DNA from: Bacteroidota bacterium
Lineage (GTDB): Bacteria > Bacteroidota > Bacteroidia > Bacteroidales > P3
Length of the DNA: 64,000 nt
NCBI GenBank assembly: GCA_023415495.1
Contig: JAEZKK010000011.1
Span: forward strand, 124,001 to 188,000
Reading direction: 5' to 3'
Shown: in pieces, positions 60,277 to 64,000 of the stretch
Numbering within the stretch: position 1 is the first letter of the stretch
Layout of the letters: each line of letters begins with the position of its first letter
Notes under the pieces: model-generated
Database searches by the model: none
The model's input: the letters and a program-made list of their open reading frames with translations, nothing else
Told to the model about the DNA's origin: nothing
Position numbers and translations under genes: made by a program

Positions 60277-62268
60277 TTATAACAAACCTTCTATTAGTTC
60301 ATCACTTGCAATGTTTGGAATAGTAACTTTTAGCTTTGGTTCCATTTCCATAGCTCTCTTTATAGCAAATACTGCCCCTTCATTCCTTGCCCAACTCCTT
60401 CTTGAAATACCATTATTAACATCCCAGAATAGCATATTTCTCAATCTTCTTTCAGCATCATCCGAGCCATCTATCACCATTCCAAAGCCTCCATTGATAA
60501 CTTCTCCCCAACCTACACCACCTCCATTGTGAATAGAAACCCATGTTGCACCACGGAAACTATCTCCAATACAGTTTTGAATAGCCATATCAGCAGTAAA
60601 TGAAGAACCATCATAAATGTTTGAAGTCTCCCTGTAAGGTGAGTCTGTTCCTGACACATCATGGTGATCTCTACCCAATACAATTGGTGAAGATATTCTT
60701 CCTTCTTTAATTGCCTTATTGAAAGCAGAAGCTATTTCAGCCCTACCTTGAGCATCTGCATACAAGATACGTGCTTGAGAACCTACTACTAATTTGTTTT
60801 CCTTAGCTCCCTTAATCCATTGAATATTATCCTTCATTTGTTGTTGGATTTCCTTTGGAGAGGTCTTTGATAGTTCTTCAAGTACTTGCATTGCTATATT
60901 ATCAGACATATCCAAATCCTCAGATTTCCCAGAAGTACAAACCCAACGGAATGGTCCGAATCCATAATCGAAACACATTGGTCCCATTATATCTTGTACA
61001 TATGATGGATAACGAAACTCTCCTTTTTCATTTAAGACATCTGCTCCAGCTCTTGAAGACTCTAAAAGGAATGCATTACCATAATCGAAGAAGTACATAC
61101 CTTTTGAAGTAAGGGTATTTATTGCCTTAATATGTCTTCTAAGAGATTCTCTAACCTTTTCTTTAAATTTCTCAGGCTCCTCAGCCATCATTCTATTTGA
61201 TTCTTCAAAGCTAACTCCTACTGGATAATAACCTCCAGCCCAAGGATTATGAAGAGAGGTTTGGTCAGAACCTAATTCCACATTTATATTGTTTTCAGCA
61301 GCATACTCCCATAAATCAACCACATTACCCTGATAAGCAAAAGAAACAACTTCCTTACTCTTACGAGCCTTTTCTACCCTTGCCCAAAGCTCTTGTAAAT
61401 CGTCATAAACCTCATCAACCCAGCCTTGTGAATGGCGAGTATGTGTTGCTTTAGGATTAATTTCAGCAGTTATCGAAACACAACCTGCTATATTACCAGC
61501 CTTAGGTTGAGCTCCACTCATACCTCCAAGCCCTGCAGTAATAAATAATTTTCCTCCAAGACCATCGTTACATATCTTTCTACCTGCATTCAAGACAGTT
61601 ATAGTTGTTCCATGTACAATCCCTTGTGGTCCAATATACATATAAGAACCCGCAGTCATCTGACCATATTGAGTTACTCCAAGTGCATTAAACTTTTCCC
61701 AATCGTCTGGCTTTGAATAGTTAGGAATCATCATTCCATTAGTAACCACAACTCTTGGTGCATCCTTATGACTTGGGAATAAGCCCATTGGATGTCCTGA
61801 ATACATAACCAAGGTTTGCTCCTCAGTCATTTCTGCTAAGTATTTCATAGCAAGACGATATTGAGCCCAGTTTTGAAATACAGCTCCGTTTCCACCATAA
61901 GTAATTAACTCATGTGGATGTTGAGCTACTGCATAGTCCAAATTATTTTGAATCATTAGCATTATAGCAGCAGCCTGAGGAGTTTTTGCTGGATACTGCT
62001 CAATTCCTCTTGCATACATACGATAATCTGGACGATATCTATACATATAAATCCTTCCATAAGTCTCTAACTCAGATGCAAACTCAGGTGCTAACTCATT
62101 ATGAAACTTTTGAGGAAAATATCTTAAAGCGTTTTTTATAGCAAGTTTCTTTTCTTCCCTGCTAAGTATATCTTTTCTCTTTGGTGCATGATTTACAGTT
62201 AAATCATACTCTTTCTTCGAAGGTAAATAATCTGGAATTCCTTCCAGAATAGCTTGTTTAAAATCCAT
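60277..62268 (-). CDS. hutU: Urocanate hydratase, long Bacteroidota form
   Basis: 663 residues, longer than the roughly 550-residue proteobacterial enzyme but in line with the long form I recall from Bacteroidota. NAD-binding GGNGAVFQNWAQYRLAM-type start, YGQMTAGSYMYIGPQGIVHGT, the active-site region DYGNAFLLES...MGPMCFDYGFGPFRWVCTSG, and HNGGGVGWGEVINGGFGMVIDGS. It converts urocanate to imidazolonepropionate in histidine breakdown. hutH, hutI and ftcD are not in the window. It leads the run with upxY and has a -7 element 41 bp upstream. Confidence 0.96.
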   Translation of the reverse strand: MDFKQAILEGIPDYLPSKKEYDLTVNHAPKRKDILSREEKKLAIKNALRYFPQKFHNELAPEFASELETYGRIYMYRYRPDYRMYARGIEQYPAKTPQAAAIMLMIQNNLDYAVAQHPHELITYGGNGAVFQNWAQYRLAMKYLAEMTEEQTLVMYSGHPMGLFPSHKDAPRVVVTNGMMIPNYSKPDDWEKFNALGVTQYGQMTAGSYMYIGPQGIVHGTTITVLNAGRKICNDGLGGKLFITAGLGGMSGAQPKAGNIAGCVSITAEINPKATHTRHSQGWVDEVYDDLQELWARVEKARKSKEVVSFAYQGNVVDLWEYAAENNINVELGSDQTSLHNPWAGGYYPVGVSFEESNRMMAEEPEKFKEKVRESLRRHIKAINTLTSKGMYFFDYGNAFLLESSRAGADVLNEKGEFRYPSYVQDIMGPMCFDYGFGPFRWVCTSGKSEDLDMSDNIAMQVLEELSKTSPKEIQQQMKDNIQWIKGAKENKLVVGSQARILYADAQGRAEIASAFNKAIKEGRISSPIVLGRDHHDVSGTDSPYRETSNIYDGSSFTADMAIQNCIGDSFRGATWVSIHNGGGVGWGEVINGGFGMVIDGSDDAERRLRNMLFWDVNNGISRRSWARNEGAVFAIKRAMEMEPKLKVTIPNIASDELIEGLL

Positions 62269-62308
62269 ATTAGCTTTTATTTAAAATCTTATTTAATAAT
62301 CCTGTTTG

Positions 62309-62316
62309 CAAAGATA
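62309..62316 (-). promoter_or_regulatory. -7 element for hutU
   Basis: Minus-strand TATCTTTG, an exact match, 41 bp upstream of the ATG at 62268. Confidence 0.6.
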
Positions 62317-62475
62317 AAGAAATTAAATTACTTATTAAGGAGATAAATGGATTAAATTATTTTAAAAAGATTGACTTCTTTTATCTAAGAAAAGTAAGTG
62401 AAATTCTATATATTGAAAAGTAGATTTAAAGAAAATAATATCAAGTAAATACAAAATTAAATCAAGAATAAAACT

Positions 62476-62560
62476 AAAACAATGGCATTGTTTTGGTAAA
62501 ACAACCGCATTGTTTGGTTGAAACAATGGCATTGTTTGAGTGAAACAATGCCATTGTTTT
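62476..62560. repeat. Palindrome array, 4 x 22 bp, core AACAATGGCATTGTT
   Basis: Units start at 62477, 62499, 62521 and 62543 (period 22). Unit 2 is degenerate (AAACAACCGCATTGTT) and unit 4 is inverted (GCC core). 62476-62493 is an exact 18-bp complement of 62543-62560, closing the array as one stem. The gap 62269-62708 holds this array and the hutU -7 element only. No GAATCAAATTA array accompanies it. Confidence 0.9.
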
Positions 62561-62708
62561 AGATTTATATCAAGTAAAATTTCAATAAAGCTTAGTTTGA
62601 ACATTTTTATTCTTAGATTGAATAGAAGTAATAAGCCATTAAAATATCTCAAATAAAAGTATTGGATATTGATATTTAATTATTTAAATACTAATATCAC
62701 GTGGAACA

Positions 62709-63968
62709 TTAGTATTTTTCTATAAATTCTTTGATTAAATTGGTTAGGTCAATATATTTTGTAAAAGAAAGATTGATTCCATTATCATATATAGTATGAT
62801 ATTCGTTATATTCGCAACCAAATGTAAAAAGAAAAATTCCAGGTACATTTTTCTCTACAAAAGGACAATGGTCGCTATTACAAGAAGCCTCCCCTACCCT
62901 TATTTGATTAAAATACATTTTTTCACTATTTATTGCTTGGATTAAATCACTTGCCCTTTTCTCATTTTTCCCATTTACCAAAGCTATACCTCCAGAACCT
63001 GTACCCACCATATCGAAATTAAATAGGAATTTAATCTTTGATAATTCAACTGGAAAATTATTAGCAGCATATTCTGCTCCTAAAATTCCAATTTCTTCAG
63101 CCGAAGTAAACACAAAAGCAATTGAATAATCCGTTGGATTTTTAGAATAGTATTTAGCTAAATCCAATAAAAGAGCAACTCCTGAGGCGTTATCATTTCC
63201 TCCTGGAAAATAAACACTGTCCCCTATCTTTCCTAAATGATCATAGTGAGCAAGAAATACAAAAAGACTATCCTTATATTTCTTTCCCTCAGAAAATGCA
63301 ATAATATTCTGTGTTTTATACTTACTAAGATATTCTGACTCAATATTTAGATTAATATAATCAATCTTATTTTTAAATACCTTGTCTTTAATCTGAATAA
63401 CAGGGAAAGAAAAGACAGACCTTCCTGAATAATAAGGTATTTTATCGTAGTTTTCAAGAATAACAAGCTGAGGTTTAATAGAATTAGAGTTTAATTTCCT
63501 TATAAATAGAGAAGCTTCATAATCCTTTATTACTTTTCTATCTATTATAATTATCTTGTTTTCAAGATTTAAAATATTAATATTATCTAATACCTCTTTT
63601 TTATCAATTCTAATAAACTTCTTGTTTTGAATGATTAAATTAGTATTAGGAGAATAACCAAATACTAAAAACTCTTCTCCTAATCTTAATTCCCTCTTTT
63701 CTTTTCCAATAATTAGTTTTGCATTTTCTATATTATTTACACTAATATCGAAAAACTGATAATAAGAAGTATCATAGTATTTTAATCCTTGATTACTTAA
63801 TTCGTCAGATATAAATTTAGCTGTTATTCTATCTCCATTCTCACTATATCCCCTACCCTTAAAATCTTTACTAGTTAGCTTTTCTTTTACGAAATTAGCA
63901 TATTTATAAGATTGAGAAAAAGAAAAATTAGTAATTAGAAATAGAATTATAAGTATTATTAATTTCAT
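62709..63968 (-). CDS. M28-family metallopeptidase
   Basis: 419 residues. Signal peptide 1-19 (NFSFSQ), an N-terminal region with a PA-like insert (about 80-220), then the M28 catalytic domain: zinc motif AHYDHLG, GGNDNASGVALLLDLA, an intact Glu-Glu pair in TSAEEIGILG, NFDMVG, and the last histidine in EYHTIYDN. All ligands and the general base are present, in contrast to the fusion protein at 620-2152. It cleaves N-terminal residues of peptides outside the cytoplasm. Monocistronic as far as visible; the start lies 32 bp from the window edge. Confidence 0.92.
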   Translation of the reverse strand: MKLIILIILFLITNFSFSQSYKYANFVKEKLTSKDFKGRGYSENGDRITAKFISDELSNQGLKYYDTSYYQFFDISVNNIENAKLIIGKEKRELRLGEEFLVFGYSPNTNLIIQNKKFIRIDKKEVLDNINILNLENKIIIIDRKVIKDYEASLFIRKLNSNSIKPQLVILENYDKIPYYSGRSVFSFPVIQIKDKVFKNKIDYINLNIESEYLSKYKTQNIIAFSEGKKYKDSLFVFLAHYDHLGKIGDSVYFPGGNDNASGVALLLDLAKYYSKNPTDYSIAFVFTSAEEIGILGAEYAANNFPVELSKIKFLFNFDMVGTGSGGIALVNGKNEKRASDLIQAINSEKMYFNQIRVGEASCNSDHCPFVEKNVPGIFLFTFGCEYNEYHTIYDNGINLSFTKYIDLTNLIKEFIEKY

Positions 63969-64000
63969 ATTTTAATGTATTCTAATAAATGAACTAAATA

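Noticed and set aside
62362..62652. 96-codon minus-strand frame across the 62.5 kb spacer
   Set aside because: It is mostly translation of the 22-bp palindrome array (repeated CHCF/PLFQ patterns) and shows no domain or signal.

Overview
The window is AT-rich, gene-dense bacterial chromosome from the Bacteroidota, most likely a Bacteroidales or Marinilabiliales-type lineage. Four things support this. Many genes have a Bacteroidota -7 element (TAnnTTTG) upstream. The giant surface protein ends in a type IX secretion (T9SS) sorting domain. The tmRNA tag reads GENNFALAA. Several family types are typical of the phylum (UpxY, DUF4296, ArsF/ArsG, BspA-like LRR, long-form urocanase). No IS element, prophage, CRISPR array or rRNA operon is visible. 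The carotenoid operon and photolyase suggest a cell exposed to light; OxyR and peroxiredoxin suggest exposure to oxygen or peroxide.

Layout. 1-4 kb: minus-strand operon of a DUF4296 lipoprotein, the ComM-like AAA ATPase, an M28 peptidase fused to an outer-membrane barrel, and a lipoprotein cut by the window edge. 4-12.3 kb: FMN reductase, ychF, a divergent peroxiredoxin/oxyR pair, a TonB receptor, a polysaccharide deacetylase with recX, and a serpin-like lipoprotein. 12.6-17.7 kb: rlmN, a YhcC-type radical SAM protein, a LutA-like protein, TerC and an ArsF/ArsG redox pair. 17.8-23.3 kb: phosphosugar mutase, two Sel1 proteins, a SpoIIE phosphatase and a very acidic conserved protein. 23.9-31.7 kb: lipB, pyrF, mfd, fhs, a small barrel protein and tmRNA. 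32.2-39.5 kb: a tightly overlapping eight-gene carotenoid operon (crtB, idi, cruF, acyltransferase, glycosyltransferase, photolyase, TPR protein, crtI). 39.6-42 kb: a RhuM-Doc fusion, a lipoprotein and tRNA-Asp. 42.1-46.6 kb: dnaE and queG. 46.7-55.2 kb: one 2,854-residue BspA-like T9SS protein. 55.6-62.3 kb: an operon of hutU, upxY, sppA and a CPA2 antiporter. 62.7-64 kb: a second, catalytically intact M28 peptidase.

The carotenoid genes fit together as isopentenyl isomerase and phytoene synthase (supply), desaturase, 1,2-hydratase, glycosyltransferase and acyltransferase. That set predicts a hydroxylated, glycosylated and acylated carotenoid with no cyclase or ketolase visible here.

The least expected signal lies between genes. 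Six intergenic regions (12.46, 23.5, 31.8, 40.8, 55.46 and 62.48 kb) carry short arrays of 21-, 22- or 23-bp units, about two helical turns each. One class is built on GAATCAAATTA and its complement. The other is built on palindromes whose arm sequence changes from locus to locus while pairing is kept (CAAGAATGGCATTCTTG, TATAATGGCATTATA, AACAATGGCATTGTT, ATGGTAGCTACCAT). Most palindrome arrays are head-to-tail units closed by an inverted unit, so the whole array can fold into one long stem. I do not recognise this as a named repeat family. It is my main candidate for something undescribed.
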